From NCBI RefSeq assembly GCF_016624945.1, contig NZ_JACVUI010000013.1, positions 1-64,000 on the forward strand: a stretch of 64,000 nucleotides of DNA. Direction: 5' to 3'. Origin of the DNA: Acinetobacter sp. S54. Lineage in GTDB: Bacteria; Pseudomonadota; Gammaproteobacteria; Pseudomonadales; Moraxellaceae. A program made the translations under genes and the position numbers. The notes below the pieces were generated by a model. It searched no databases. It was not told the origin of the DNA and saw nothing but the letters and a program-made list of their open reading frames with translations. The first letter of the stretch is position 1; each line of letters opens with the position of its first letter. Shown here in pieces: positions 49,860 through 59,467 of the stretch.

Positions 49860-50956
49860 ACTGTCTCTTGAATCGGGATAAGTCTTAAGCGAATGTCCTG
49901 ACCAATTTGAGTCACATCAAACAGCTTAAAGCGGAGTTGCTCTGACATTTTATATAAGTCAGCGCTAAACATGGCACGTGCCGATTGCCCCAATAATGTT
50001 GGAGCAATATAGCTGATCATTTCGTCGACCAATTTTTCCTGTAAAAATGCAGTCGCTAGAGTGGTTCCGGCTTCGACCATCACATCATATAAATGATATT
50101 CTTTGACCAGTGTAGCAAGAAGTTCACGTAGTGATTGGACTGGCAATTGTATCACACCTAGGTCTGCAAGTTCCTGACGAAATGGTCCCATCACCATCAA
50201 GGTTTCAGGTGAATGCAAAATATTTGCAGTCAATGGCAAACGACCTTGTCGATCCAGAACTAAACGCTTAGGCTGAACAATATCTGTAATATCATCTACC
50301 TCGGCAAGTGCTCGCACATTCAACTGACAATCATCGGCAAGTACGGTTTGTATACCCGTCATTACCACAGCTGAACGTGCGCGCCAATATTGCACATCTA
50401 AACGCGCATCTACGCCTGTAATCCATTTGGACTCACCTGACGACATTGCGGTTCGCCCATCCAGACTGGAGGCCACTTTGAGCCGTACATAAGGTAAACC
50501 ACCTGCCATCACTTTTAAAAAGCCACGGTTTAGTTCAATGGCTTCCTGTTCTAGCACCCCAACTTGCGTAGTAATCCCTGCATTATTTAAAATTTTTTGT
50601 CCTTTTCCTACAACCAATGGATTTGGATCAAGCGTTGCAATTACTACACGTGCAACATTGGCACGTACTAATGCTTCTGCACAGGGCGGCGTTCGACCAA
50701 AATGAGCACAGGGCTCCAAGGTCACATATGCAGTTGCGCCTTCAGCTCGATCACCTGCTTCACGCAATGCAAATACTTCTGCATGAGAACCACCCACAGG
50801 TGCAGTTGCGCCACGACCTATAATCTTCTCATCTTTCACAATGACACAGCCAACAGCAGGATTTGGGCGTGTGCGATATAATGCAGTTTTTGCCTCAGCC
50901 AAAGCCTGCATCATCCAGTAATGATCCTGATGCTCTGTGTAATTCACCCTATTCAT
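49856..50956 (-). CDS. ribD: Riboflavin biosynthesis deaminase/reductase
   Basis: Bifunctional enzyme for the second and third steps of riboflavin synthesis. The N-terminal deaminase has [11 protein letters not shown] and the zinc ligands in [16 protein letters not shown]. The C-terminal reductase (about 150-366) has [15 protein letters not shown] and [14 protein letters not shown] chose the ATG at 50956 (366 residues); it overlaps the nrdR stop by 8 bp, and a longer frame runs back through nrdR. nrdR-ribD adjacency is common. Confidence 0.95.
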   Translation of the reverse strand: MNRVNYTEHQDHYWMMQALAEAKTALYRTRPNPAVGCVIVKDEKIIGRGATAPVGGSHAEVFALREAGDRAEGATAYVTLEPCAHFGRTPPCAEALVRANVARVVIATLDPNPLVVGKGQKILNNAGITTQVGVLEQEAIELNRGFLKVMAGGLPYVRLKVASSLDGRTAMSSGESKWITGVDARLDVQYWRARSAVVMTGIQTVLADDCQLNVRALAEVDDITDIVQPKRLVLDRQGRLPLTANILHSPETLMVMGPFRQELADLGVIQLPVQSLRELLATLVKEYHLYDVMVEAGTTLATAFLQEKLVDEMISYIAPTLLGQSARAMFSADLYKMSEQLRFKLFDVTQIGQDIRLRLIPIQETV

Positions 50957-51416
50957 GTTCTTGTTCACGATATTGCATTTGTTCAATTTGACGGCGAAAT
51001 GCCTCGACATCCTGAAAGTCCTGATACACGGAAGCAAAACGTACATAAGCCACATGATCCAGCGCAAATAATGCCTGCATGACGATTTCACCAATCATAC
51101 GAGACTTTACATCACGCTCACCTAATCGGCGGATTTGTAGCTGAATATCGCTGAGTACCGTTTCAATTTGCTCTTGGGTCACGGGGCGTTTTTGTAGGGC
51201 ATGCATAAGTGAGCGGCGCAATTTAGCCTCATCAAAAGGCTCATTTTTACCATTCGATTTAATCACACGCGGCATGACCACTTCATAACTTTCAAAAGTC
51301 GTAAAACGTTCACCACAATTCAGGCATTCACGTCTACGACGGATTTGACAACCTTCAGCAGCAAGACGTGAATCGATGACTTTACTGTCTGCGGCGTTGC
51401 AGAAAGGACAATGCAT
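50949..51416 (-). CDS. nrdR: Ribonucleotide reductase repressor NrdR
   Basis: A zinc-ribbon and ATP-cone protein that senses ATP/dATP and represses ribonucleotide reductase genes. The zinc ribbon at the start (CPFC near residue 3 and [12 protein letters not shown] near 31) and the ATP-cone ([20 protein letters not shown]) make the 155-residue protein unmistakable. It heads nrdR-ribD-methylase-ribE on the minus strand. No nrd genes are in the window. Confidence 0.97.
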   Translation of the reverse strand: MHCPFCNAADSKVIDSRLAAEGCQIRRRRECLNCGERFTTFESYEVVMPRVIKSNGKNEPFDEAKLRRSLMHALQKRPVTQEQIETVLSDIQLQIRRLGERDVKSRMIGEIVMQALFALDHVAYVRFASVYQDFQDVEAFRRQIEQMQYREQEHE

Positions 51417-51492
51417 AGCAGCTCAAAATGAATTCATTCTTATAGTTAGTGTAGCAAATATTGGACAAAGACTAAATCATCTCTCCATAAAC

Positions 51493-51522
51493 AAAAAAAC
51501 AGCCGCTTAGGGCTGTTTTTTT
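51493..51522 (-). terminator. Terminator after amtB
   Basis: On the minus strand a stem AAAAAAACAGCC / GGCTGTTTTTTT with a 6-nt loop lies 16 nt past the amtB stop. Confidence 0.88.
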
Positions 51523-51537
51523 CTCATCCAGTTTTTA

Positions 51538-52932
51538 TTATTCAACACGTTCGCCATGTTGGCTCAAATCTAGACCCATACGTTCATCATCAGCCGAAAC
51601 ACGAATTCCGATAATAAGATCAATAACTTTAAGAATGATAAATGTTAACACTGCACTATAGGCAATTGTTGCCAACACGCCTTCAACTTGAATCCAAAGT
51701 TGGTGAACCATATCTGTAGGCGCTTTATCACCCATAATGAATGAGCTTGCAAACACAGCAGTTAGAATTGCACCCACTATACCGCCGACAGCATGTAAGC
51801 CAAAAGCATCCAAAGAGTCGTCTGCTTTTAAGATACGTTTGAGGCCAGAAATACCCCAGAAACAAACCACACCACCAATTAAGCCCATCACAAGCGCACC
51901 GCCAACGGTTACAAAACCTGCCGCCGGAGTAATTACCACCAAACCAGCTACTGCACCAGATGCACCACCTAAAACAGATGCTTTACCACGTACAATTTTT
52001 TCAACAATCAGCCATGAGATTGTTGCTGCCGCTGCTGCCACTTGAGTCGTAACTAAAGCATAACCTGCAGCACCATTTGCACCTAACGCAGAACCACCGT
52101 TGAATCCGAACCAACCCACCCAGAGTAAGCTTGCACCAATCACCGTTAAGGTTAAGTTATGTGGAGCCATAGACTCTTTTCCAAGTCCTATACGTTTACC
52201 TAACATGTAAGCTGCAACTAGACCTGCCACACCCGAGTTGATATGAACAACTGTACCACCCGCAAAGTCAAGAGCACCGTCACTGCCTAACCAGCCGCCA
52301 CCCCATACCCAGTGAGTAATTGGCGCATATACCACAATCACCCACACGGTAATAAAAGCAACAAAAGCACTAAACTTCATACGCTCTGCAACCGAACCAC
52401 TAATAATGGCCACAGTAATGATTGCAAAAGTCATTTGGAATATAACAAAGAGAATTTCTGGAATCGTACCACTTAGCGCTTCTGTGGTAATCCCAGACAA
52501 CATAAATTTATCCAGACCACCCACGAAGGCATTGCCACTACCAAAGGCCAGTGTATAGCCAATAATCACCCAGACTAGGCTGACAATAGCTGCCGCAACG
52601 AAACTATGCGCCATAGTTCCTAACACGTTTTTCTTACGAACCATACCACCATAGAACAAGGCGAGTCCTGGAATCGTCATAAGGAGCACTAAACCTGTCG
52701 AGATAAGGATCCATGCGGTATCACCTGTATCAAGCTTCGGTTCAGCTTTAGGAGCTTCTGCTACAGGGGCAGGTTCAACTGCAACGACAGTTGTCTCTGC
52801 CACAGGAGTGTCTGTTGTAGTCACAACAGTCGTTGTTTCAGTTGCTGGTGTCGATGCGGCTTCTTCAGCCCATGCGGCCGTTCCACCAAGAAGCGCACTA
52901 GATAAACCTAGTGCTAAAAGCATTTTTTTCAT
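51538..52932 (-). CDS. amtB: Ammonium transporter AmtB
   Basis: An inner-membrane ammonia/ammonium channel. A signal peptide (1-22, ending AWA) is followed by a Thr/Val/Pro-rich stretch to about residue 65, longer than in E. coli AmtB, then eleven transmembrane helices. Family motifs are GLALFYGGMVRKKN, DFAGGTVVHINSG near 215 and GGIVGAILTAVFA. The 464-residue length includes the N-terminal extension. It follows glnK by 61 bp on the same strand, and GlnK plugs the channel when nitrogen is ample. Confidence 0.96.
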   Translation of the reverse strand: MKKMLLALGLSSALLGGTAAWAEEAASTPATETTTVVTTTDTPVAETTVVAVEPAPVAEAPKAEPKLDTGDTAWILISTGLVLLMTIPGLALFYGGMVRKKNVLGTMAHSFVAAAIVSLVWVIIGYTLAFGSGNAFVGGLDKFMLSGITTEALSGTIPEILFVIFQMTFAIITVAIISGSVAERMKFSAFVAFITVWVIVVYAPITHWVWGGGWLGSDGALDFAGGTVVHINSGVAGLVAAYMLGKRIGLGKESMAPHNLTLTVIGASLLWVGWFGFNGGSALGANGAAGYALVTTQVAAAAATISWLIVEKIVRGKASVLGGASGAVAGLVVITPAAGFVTVGGALVMGLIGGVVCFWGISGLKRILKADDSLDAFGLHAVGGIVGAILTAVFASSFIMGDKAPTDMVHQLWIQVEGVLATIAYSAVLTFIILKVIDLIIGIRVSADDERMGLDLSQHGERVE

Positions 52933-52993
52933 TTGTATCCCCCAACCTAAATTTTGTGAGTTATGCCATACTCAGCAAACTTTGTGCCAACAC

Positions 52994-53368
<375 letters not shown>

Positions 53369-53373
53369 TTATG

Positions 53374-53390
53374 TTCAATTTTCATGCCAA
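53374..53390 (-). promoter_or_regulatory. Sigma-54-type (-24/-12) promoter of glnK-amtB
   Basis: On the minus strand, TTGGCATG, then AAAA, then TTGAA matches TTGGCACG-N4-TTGCW, with the -24 GG exact and the -12 GC changed to GA. It would start transcription about 30 nt before the glnK ATG. NtrC/sigma-54 control of glnK-amtB is well established in gammaproteobacteria. I did not find a clear NtrC pair upstream. Confidence 0.6.
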
Positions 53391-53609
53391 TATTTCTTAG
53401 GTTGAGGGAAAAAGAAATCGTTGGCCTGATAGTTGTCTTTATAACCTATTTGTGACGCAAGATGTAGCATCCACCTTTGATTTAAACATTTTTATACTTT
53501 GTTTAGGCAGTTTGGTTATAAAAATGCGTTGATTAATCGGAGAGCACTAGGGGCAATACAAAACCAGTGGTAAACTGCACGCGGATCATATTATTTACAC
53601 GGATATCTC

Positions 53610-53837
53610 ATGATTGAAACATTATTACAGGCGATCCTAGAACAAGTCGACCAACCTAAAAAAGACCTTGAAAATAACTTAAGAGCGTTGCTCAATGAAG
53701 CTGTAGAAAAATTGGATTTAGTTTCCAAGCAAGAAATTGATCGTCAGCGCCTCGCACTTCAACACGCCAACCAACGTCTAAGTCAGTTACAGGAACAGAT
53801 GAATATTTTAGAGAGCATGATTCAGAACAAAAAATAA
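53610..53837 (+). CDS. ubiK: Ubiquinone biosynthesis accessory factor UbiK
   Basis: A 75-residue membrane-fusogenic coiled-coil protein (BMFP/YqiC family) that supports aerobic ubiquinone assembly with UbiJ. The first part (MIETLLQAILEQVDQ) is amphipathic; the C-terminal half (about 40-75, LVSKQEIDRQRLALQHANQR) is a coiled coil. It precedes comM by 68 bp. Confidence 0.88.
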   Translation: MIETLLQAILEQVDQPKKDLENNLRALLNEAVEKLDLVSKQEIDRQRLALQHANQRLSQLQEQMNILESMIQNKK

Positions 53838-53905
53838 GCACCAATTTAGCGCATAAACAATTTAAAACGATTAAAAATAAAGCACCATAATGGAACATCA
53901 TAAAA

Positions 53906-55390
53906 ATGTCTTTTGCAAAAATTTTGACACGTGGCGTATTAGGATTACACGCCCCATTTATTGAAGTTGAGGTTCATTTAAGTCAGGGACTTCCCTCTCT
54001 CACCATTGTTGGACTTGCTGAAGCAGCTGTACGTGAAAGTAAAGATCGGGTGCGTTCTGCCATTATTAATAGTGGGTTTCAGTTTCCAACTAAACGTCTG
54101 ACGATTAATCTTGCTCCTGCAGATTTGCCAAAAGATGGATCACGTCTGGATTTAGCGATTGCTTTAGGAATTTTGATTGCTTCTGGACAATTACCCGAAG
54201 GTTGTACCGATGGTTTTGAATTTATTGGAGAATTAGCATTAGATGGGCATTTACGTTCTGTCACCAGTGCCTTGACGATTGCCATGGCTTGTCAGCAAGC
54301 CGACCACCAACTTTTTATTCCCCAAGACAATATTAAACAGGTTGAACAACTTTCTGGGTTTAAGCTTTATGCAGCCCGCCATTTAAAACAAGTCTGTGAA
54401 CATTTTCTGGGCGTCCAATCGATTGCCCCACATACCACAAAAAATATCGATAATATTCAAACTTATAAATATGATTTAGCCGATGTTAAAGGTCAGTTAC
54501 GTCCACGACGTGCACTTGAGATAGCAGCTGCAGGTGGTCATTCGTTATTATTTAAAGGCCCACCTGGCACAGGTAAAACTTTATTAGCTTCACGCTTACC
54601 CAGCATTTTGCCGCCTTTATCAACACAGGAAAATCTTGAGGTCGCCAGTATTTATTCGATTGCAAACAATCAGCATCAGTTTGGCTTACGACCGTTCAGA
54701 GCGCCGCACCATACTGCTTCTGCGATTGCATTGGTGGGCGGCGGCTCACATCCTAAACCAGGAGAAATTACACTGGCACATTTAGGCGTTTTATTTTTAG
54801 ATGAACTACCTGAGTTTGATCGAAAAGTTCTGGAAGTTTTACGTCAACCCCTAGAGTCTAAGGAAATTGTGATTTCGCGTGCATCCAGACAAATTACCTT
54901 TCCGGCAAATTTTCAGCTGATTGCTGCGATGAATCCCTGCCCCTGTGGCTATGCATTTAATCAGGATAGCCGTTGTCAATGTTCGCCTGAATCCATTAAA
55001 CGTTATCAAAATCGAATTTCTGGGCCCTTGCTAGATCGCATAGATTTACACATTGATGTCCCACCATTACAGATCAATGAATTACAAGACACAACAGCTG
55101 TTGAGGATTCCATGACCGTTCGTAGCCGTGTAATTGCTGCTTATGAGACTCAAATCAATCGCCAGCAAAAAGCCAATTTTTCTCTTTCACCACAAGAATT
55201 GGAACAACATGCTGCACTAGATTCTACTACACAGAAAATGATGGAAGTGGCTCAACAACGTATGAATTTATCGGCGCGTTCTTATCATCGTATTTTACGT
55301 GTTGCGCGAACGATTGCAGATTTATCGCAAAGCTCCAATATTCAAAGTGTACATTTATCTGAAGCCTTGTCTTATCGACAAACCATTTAA
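53906..55390 (+). CDS. comM: ComM/YifB-family Mg chelatase-like ATPase, uninterrupted
   Basis: ComM is a hexameric AAA+ helicase that aids branch migration during natural transformation. The N-terminal domain (about 1-180) has LARGVLGLHAPFIEVE-like ILTRGVLGLHAPFIEVEVH. The AAA+ core has Walker A FKGPPGTGKTLLA (near 215), Walker B VLFLDELPEFD, and a zinc region MNPCPCGY with CQCSPE. The 494-residue frame is complete. In A. baumannii comM is the well-known AbaR island insertion target; this copy is intact. A terminator follows. Confidence 0.94.
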   Translation: MSFAKILTRGVLGLHAPFIEVEVHLSQGLPSLTIVGLAEAAVRESKDRVRSAIINSGFQFPTKRLTINLAPADLPKDGSRLDLAIALGILIASGQLPEGCTDGFEFIGELALDGHLRSVTSALTIAMACQQADHQLFIPQDNIKQVEQLSGFKLYAARHLKQVCEHFLGVQSIAPHTTKNIDNIQTYKYDLADVKGQLRPRRALEIAAAGGHSLLFKGPPGTGKTLLASRLPSILPPLSTQENLEVASIYSIANNQHQFGLRPFRAPHHTASAIALVGGGSHPKPGEITLAHLGVLFLDELPEFDRKVLEVLRQPLESKEIVISRASRQITFPANFQLIAAMNPCPCGYAFNQDSRCQCSPESIKRYQNRISGPLLDRIDLHIDVPPLQINELQDTTAVEDSMTVRSRVIAAYETQINRQQKANFSLSPQELEQHAALDSTTQKMMEVAQQRMNLSARSYHRILRVARTIADLSQSSNIQSVHLSEALSYRQTI

Positions 55391-55399
55391 GTTGGATAA

Positions 55400-55429
55400 A
55401 AAAAATGCCTCAAAATTGAGGCATTTTTT
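55400..55429. terminator. Bidirectional terminator between comM and the TorF-type gene
   Basis: AAAAAATGCCTCA and TGAGGCATTTTTT pair around a small loop, flanked by A and T runs, 10 nt after comM and 13 nt after the convergent gene's stop. Confidence 0.9.
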
Positions 55430-55441
55430 AAGATAGAAAGC

Positions 55442-56254
55442 TTAGAAAGATTTAGATAAGGTCAATACTGCACCTAAATCATATGGCTTTTTACCTGCAT
55501 CGGTCATACCTGATGTACTTACGTCAGTACCTACACCTGCGAGTTCAGCAGTAACTCCCAAAATATTGTATTGCACCCCAAATTTATAATCGATATAGCT
55601 GTCGTCTTTACCCGGACCACCTGCAACCACATTTAAAGAGTCTTTATTTTTGAGTTTGTTATAACCAACAGAAGCAATTCCGGTAAAACCTGTATCAGCA
55701 ATTGGTGCGCTATAACCTAGATTGAAATACCAGAAATCGTCGGTGCGGCCCCAATAATCAGGTGAATAAGTAACCATGGTGGTAATGCTGTCACCTTTAA
55801 ATAATGAATCGGCGAAAATTAATTTGGCATAAAATTCAGTAAAGTTTAAGCCTGTTTTATCATTATAAGGATTGGTAAAGTTAGATTTTGCACCAATATA
55901 ACCATAATACGTCACACCCACATCATAACCAATGCTGTAATTTGGGGTTGCGTTGAAAGAGCTGGCATAGCCTAGACTTGCATCAGTTTCAGTAGAGTTA
56001 CCATCAATCCCAAAGTCAACGCTTGAACCGAAAAGCGCAAGATAAGCACCAGATTCGTGGTTAATCGTGAACCCACCTTGAATTGCTGGATTGTTTGAAC
56101 TTTGAGTTACACCACGGAAACGATAATCTGTAGTGGCCGCAACATTACCAGCAACAGAAAAACCTGCGATCGATGGTTTATCTTCAGCCATTGCAGCAGT
56201 TGAACCTACAGCGATAACACTTAAAGCAACGGCTTTACATGCAAATTTTTTCAT
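55442..56254 (-). CDS. TorF family putative outer-membrane porin
   Basis: An outer-membrane beta-barrel of the TorF/Gcw_chp family; substrates are unknown. A signal peptide (ending TAAMA near residue 22) is followed by FSVAGNVAATTDYRFRGVTQ, the signature of this family. Alternating Tyr/Phe-rich strands and a C-terminal Phe (VLTLSKSF) suit a barrel of about 12 strands. I chose the ATG at 56254 (270 residues), because GGGGGAGATCAG precedes it and a cleavable signal follows. The promoter resembles sigma-54 type, unusual for a porin; see the regulatory entry. Confidence 0.9.
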   Translation of the reverse strand: MKKFACKAVALSVIAVGSTAAMAEDKPSIAGFSVAGNVAATTDYRFRGVTQSSNNPAIQGGFTINHESGAYLALFGSSVDFGIDGNSTETDASLGYASSFNATPNYSIGYDVGVTYYGYIGAKSNFTNPYNDKTGLNFTEFYAKLIFADSLFKGDSITTMVTYSPDYWGRTDDFWYFNLGYSAPIADTGFTGIASVGYNKLKNKDSLNVVAGGPGKDDSYIDYKFGVQYNILGVTAELAGVGTDVSTSGMTDAGKKPYDLGAVLTLSKSF

Positions 56255-56320
56255 TCTGATCTCCCCCATAATCGGATCACTCCGACGGATATGTGTTTTA
56301 AATTGCATCGGTGTAGATTT

Positions 56321-56337
56321 AGCAAATGCTATGCCAA
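56321..56337 (-). promoter_or_regulatory. Sigma-54-type (-24/-12) promoter of the TorF-type gene
   Basis: On the minus strand TTGGCATAGCATTTGCT matches TTGGCACG-N4-TTGCW, with the -24 GG and -12 GC exactly 10 bp apart. The predicted start is about 57 nt before the ATG. This is the better of the two sigma-54-like sites in the window. Confidence 0.65.
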
Positions 56338-56845
56338 CTTTTGTACATCCCATCTTTTTTATGAATTCATCATTAAACTTTAGATCATGACTCCATTTTT
56401 ATAATGGTAAAATTCAATAGATTTCATGTAGATAAAAAGCAAATCCCAAGCTACGAGCCAGCACGCACAAATAAGTATGGGAAAAAGGAGCGTAAAATCT
56501 CTATTTACGTTGATGTGAACGTCGTCATTTTTGCATAAAGGTTTCTAAGATAACTAATGATAAGTAAATAGGGATGCGGTTCAGAACTTGAAAGCCATAT
56601 CGCCTTGCAGCGGCATGTAACAAAAAATATGGAATAGCGCTGTTTTGGGTCTTTTTAGAAAACTGTGTAATTATTATGCATAGTTTAAGTGCAGATTTTT
56701 TTGTTTAATACCACTAAATAAAACATCAATATCTATAAAAAAATTTAACTAAAAACATGCTATTTCTAAATTGGATATATACATTAGTAAAATAATTTAA
56801 TGAAAATGATATCTTTTCTATAGATTATCTATACAATTTGCTCAT

Positions 56846-56866
56846 TTTCTGAGTCTTTCTCAGAAA
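56846..56866 (+). promoter_or_regulatory. Perfect 8-bp stem-loop in the OprD-type gene leader
   Basis: TTTCTGAG and CTCAGAAA pair around TCTTT, 31 nt before the start codon. A TACAAT -10-like box lies at 56832-56837, so the stem would be near the mRNA 5' end. It could be a stabilising leader hairpin or an operator. Confidence 0.45.
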
Positions 56867-56896
56867 CCCATTTAGATTTATGTTTTGAGGTATTCA

Positions 56897-58192
56897 ATGC
56901 TAAAAGCACATAAGCTTACTTTAGCAGTTTTGATTAACGCTGCCCTTATTTCTTCAGCGTATGCAAGTGAACAAAGCGAGTCAAAAGGTTTTGTTGAAGG
57001 TGCCAGTGCATCGGTTCTATTGCGCAATGGTTTTATTCAACGTGATAAGAAAGATGGTGTGCATGATACCAACTCATGGCTTCAATCAGTTATGTTGAAT
57101 CTTGAGTCAGGTTTTACACAGGGTCCTGTCGGTTTTGCAGCGGGTGTTGTTGGTGATTTTTCTTTCAAATTAGGCGATAACTATCATGCGGGTAACAGCA
57201 TGATCGCCCTAAAAAATGATGGTCAAAAAGATGCCAATGGTCGTGTCGATCCATATGATCAATGGACTCGTGGTGGTGGCTATGTCAAAGCTCGCGCATC
57301 CAACACAACCTTAACTTATGGTACACAAATTCTTGATTTACCTGTACTTGCGAGTATGACGACACGTAACGTGCCTGAATACTTTGAAGGAACATTAATC
57401 ACAAGCCATGAAATTAAAAATCTGGAAGTGGTTGCGGGTAAATTTACCAAAAACCAATTGCCTGAGCACATCGCATCTGACCAAAACCATTTGGATCGTG
57501 CTTATGTTTGGGGCGCAAAATACCAATTTAATGACCAGTTAAAAGCATCTTATTATGGTGCTGATCTTAAAGACAAACTTGAACGTCATTATGCCAATGT
57601 TAATTATAAGCAAACGCTTGCCAATAAAGACTCATTGACGTATGACTTCAGTGGCTACCATACCAAGTTTGAACCGGGTACAACATATTCTGCAACAGGC
57701 CCAGCAGATGAAGACAAGAAAAATAATATCTGGGCTGTGTCTGCCACTTATAACACTGGACCACATACAGCCATGTTAGCTTACCAGCAAAATACAGGTA
57801 ATGTCGGCTATGACTATGGTCAAAATGGCGATGGTGGTCAAAGTATTTACCTACCAAACTCATATTTGTCTGACTTTATTGGTAACCATGAAAAATCGGT
57901 ACAGCTCCAATACACTTATGACTTTGGTGCATTAGCCATTCCTGGCCTTTCATGGACAACTGCTTATGTTTATGGTTGGGACATCCGTGTAAATAACTTG
58001 ACTGATGATGCTAAAGAGCGCGAGTTCTTCAATCAGGTTTCTTATAAAGTCCAAACTGGCCCTGCTAAAGATTTAAATATCCGTGTACGTAATTCAATTT
58101 ATCGTGCCAGCGATGAATACCAAACTAATGCCTACATCGGTGATACCAATGAATGGCGTATCTTTGTTGATTTCCCAATTAAATTTTTCTAA
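56897..58192 (+). CDS. OprD family outer-membrane porin
   Basis: An 18-stranded OprD/Occ-type channel for small acids or basic amino acids; which solute cannot be told. The signal peptide ends YAS near residue 25. FVEGASASVLLRNGFI and SWLQSVMLNLESGFTQGPVGF (quoted in part) are the usual start of mature OprD proteins, and the protein ends in ..FPIKFF with a C-terminal Phe. At 431 residues it fits the family. I chose the ATG at 56897, which has TTGAGG 8 nt upstream; a TTG four codons earlier is less likely. Confidence 0.9.
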   Translation: MLKAHKLTLAVLINAALISSAYASEQSESKGFVEGASASVLLRNGFIQRDKKDGVHDTNSWLQSVMLNLESGFTQGPVGFAAGVVGDFSFKLGDNYHAGNSMIALKNDGQKDANGRVDPYDQWTRGGGYVKARASNTTLTYGTQILDLPVLASMTTRNVPEYFEGTLITSHEIKNLEVVAGKFTKNQLPEHIASDQNHLDRAYVWGAKYQFNDQLKASYYGADLKDKLERHYANVNYKQTLANKDSLTYDFSGYHTKFEPGTTYSATGPADEDKKNNIWAVSATYNTGPHTAMLAYQQNTGNVGYDYGQNGDGGQSIYLPNSYLSDFIGNHEKSVQLQYTYDFGALAIPGLSWTTAYVYGWDIRVNNLTDDAKEREFFNQVSYKVQTGPAKDLNIRVRNSIYRASDEYQTNAYIGDTNEWRIFVDFPIKFF

Positions 58193-58214
58193 TCGGTTAA
58201 AATCAAGCAGATAT

Positions 58215-58246
58215 AAAAAACCCTACATCTAAATGTAGGGTTTTTT
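58215..58246. terminator. Bidirectional terminator between the OprD-type gene and ppa
   Basis: AAAAAACCCTACAT and ATGTAGGGTTTTTT pair around CTAA, serving both convergent genes (22 nt after each stop). Confidence 0.9.
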
Positions 58247-58268
58247 GTTTTATCACGCAGCATAAAAC

Positions 58269-58796
58269 TTATTTTTTTGCAGCTTCAATTGCTTTTATAA
58301 CTTCTGCTTTGGCAACATCCGCACCTTCCCAGCCACTGATTTTTACCCATTTTCCTGGTTCTAAATCTTTATAGTGAGCAAAGAAATGTTCAACTTGATT
58401 AATCAAAAGCTGTGGAAGATCCGTATATTCTTTTACGTCTTTATAAAGTGGTGACAATTTTTCATGTGGAACAGCGATGAGTTTCGCATCAATTCCCCCA
58501 TCATCTTCCATGTTCAATTTACCAACAGGACGGCAACGGATAACAGAACCTGCTGCAACTGGATAAGGAGTCACGACTAAGACATCTAGCGGATCACCAT
58601 CTTCTGACAATGTATTTGGCACATAACCATAGTTCGCTGGGTAAAACATAGCTGTGCCCATAAAACGATCTACAAATAATGCATCTGAATCTTTATCAAT
58701 TTCGTATTTGATTGGCGCAGCATTTGCTGGAATTTCAATGATAACGTAAATATCATTCGGTGCATCTTTGCCCGCAGGGATATTGTTGTAGCTCAT
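58269..58796 (-). CDS. ppa: Inorganic pyrophosphatase
   Basis: Hydrolyses pyrophosphate to phosphate, driving biosynthetic reactions. A soluble family I enzyme of 175 residues. The signature [14 protein letters not shown] (near 66) carries the Mg(II)-binding aspartates, with [16 protein letters not shown] and [17 protein letters not shown], quoted in pieces. Monocistronic. Confidence 0.97.
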   Translation of the reverse strand: MSYNNIPAGKDAPNDIYVIIEIPANAAPIKYEIDKDSDALFVDRFMGTAMFYPANYGYVPNTLSEDGDPLDVLVVTPYPVAAGSVIRCRPVGKLNMEDDGGIDAKLIAVPHEKLSPLYKDVKEYTDLPQLLINQVEHFFAHYKDLEPGKWVKISGWEGADVAKAEVIKAIEAAKK

Positions 58797-58952
58797 AGCA
58801 ACACTCTTTTAACGGTTAAACCAGATTTAAATCGCGACGATTATAACGGTTTTCTGGGTGAAACTGCGTCGTTTATACAATTTGGTAAAGGATTTTTTCA
58901 TGTTCCCGACCAAGTTGAAGCCTAAATCTGTCCAGTACATTATTTATGTTTT

Positions 58953-59351
58953 TTATAATAATCGAATAATCAAAATCAATAGAGAAATTGGACACAGCAT
59001 AGACAATAGCCAGATAATTGAGCGCAGGGTTGCCCAATTAATGAGATAACAAATCCCATAAAGAATGCGTAAAACCAAATAGGCCAAACCGAACGTCATA
59101 ATAATATTTTGCGGTATGACCATATATTCTGCCATGAGTATGGCTGCGATAAACAGTGGTAAACTCTCAAAACTATTTTGCTGTGCAGCATTCGCACGTG
59201 CAGCAATACCTGTACTCTGTGCCAAAAATTGACGAGGGTTTTGATTATCTTTTGCCTTAAATCCCCCACTTAATTTGGCAATAATGGTAAACACATAAGG
59301 TAGTAAACATGCTGCCAAAATCAGATAAATAATGCCACTGATGCCCTGCAT
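58953..59351 (-). CDS. MAPEG family membrane protein
   Basis: A 132-residue protein of about four transmembrane helices resembling the MAPEG family (glutathione/eicosanoid metabolism in eukaryotes; bacterial function uncertain). The stretch NPRQFLAQSTGIAARANAAQQNSFESLPLF, cited in part as ARANAAQQNSFESLP, holds the family's Arg-Ala-x-Asn-Asn-like core. It is alone on the strand with no functional neighbours. Confidence 0.88.
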   Translation of the reverse strand: MQGISGIIYLILAACLLPYVFTIIAKLSGGFKAKDNQNPRQFLAQSTGIAARANAAQQNSFESLPLFIAAILMAEYMVIPQNIIMTFGLAYLVLRILYGICYLINWATLRSIIWLLSMLCPISLLILIIRLL

Positions 59352-59467
59352 AATCTCGTTCTCAAGATGTATTTATTTAAATTGCCTTATCATAGCATGG
59401 TGTTTTGTGGGGAAATTCGCTTAAATAGTGTGTTTTTTATAAATAAGACCATCAAGTGAGGCCCTAC

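Larger units (their letters stand above)
56255..56896. other. Gap between the TorF-type and OprD-type porin genes
   Basis: This gap of about 640 bp holds a -24/-12 promoter for one porin (56321-56337) and a possible hairpin and near-palindrome before the other (56802-56866). A 44-codon open frame (56404-56538) without a ribosome binding site lies in the middle; its ATG falls in a TATAAT-like box, so coding is doubtful. Nothing else is supported. Confidence 0.5.

Noticed and set aside
50957..51094. 46-codon N-terminal extension of ribD
   Set aside because: It reads through the nrdR gene in another frame and has no family likeness.
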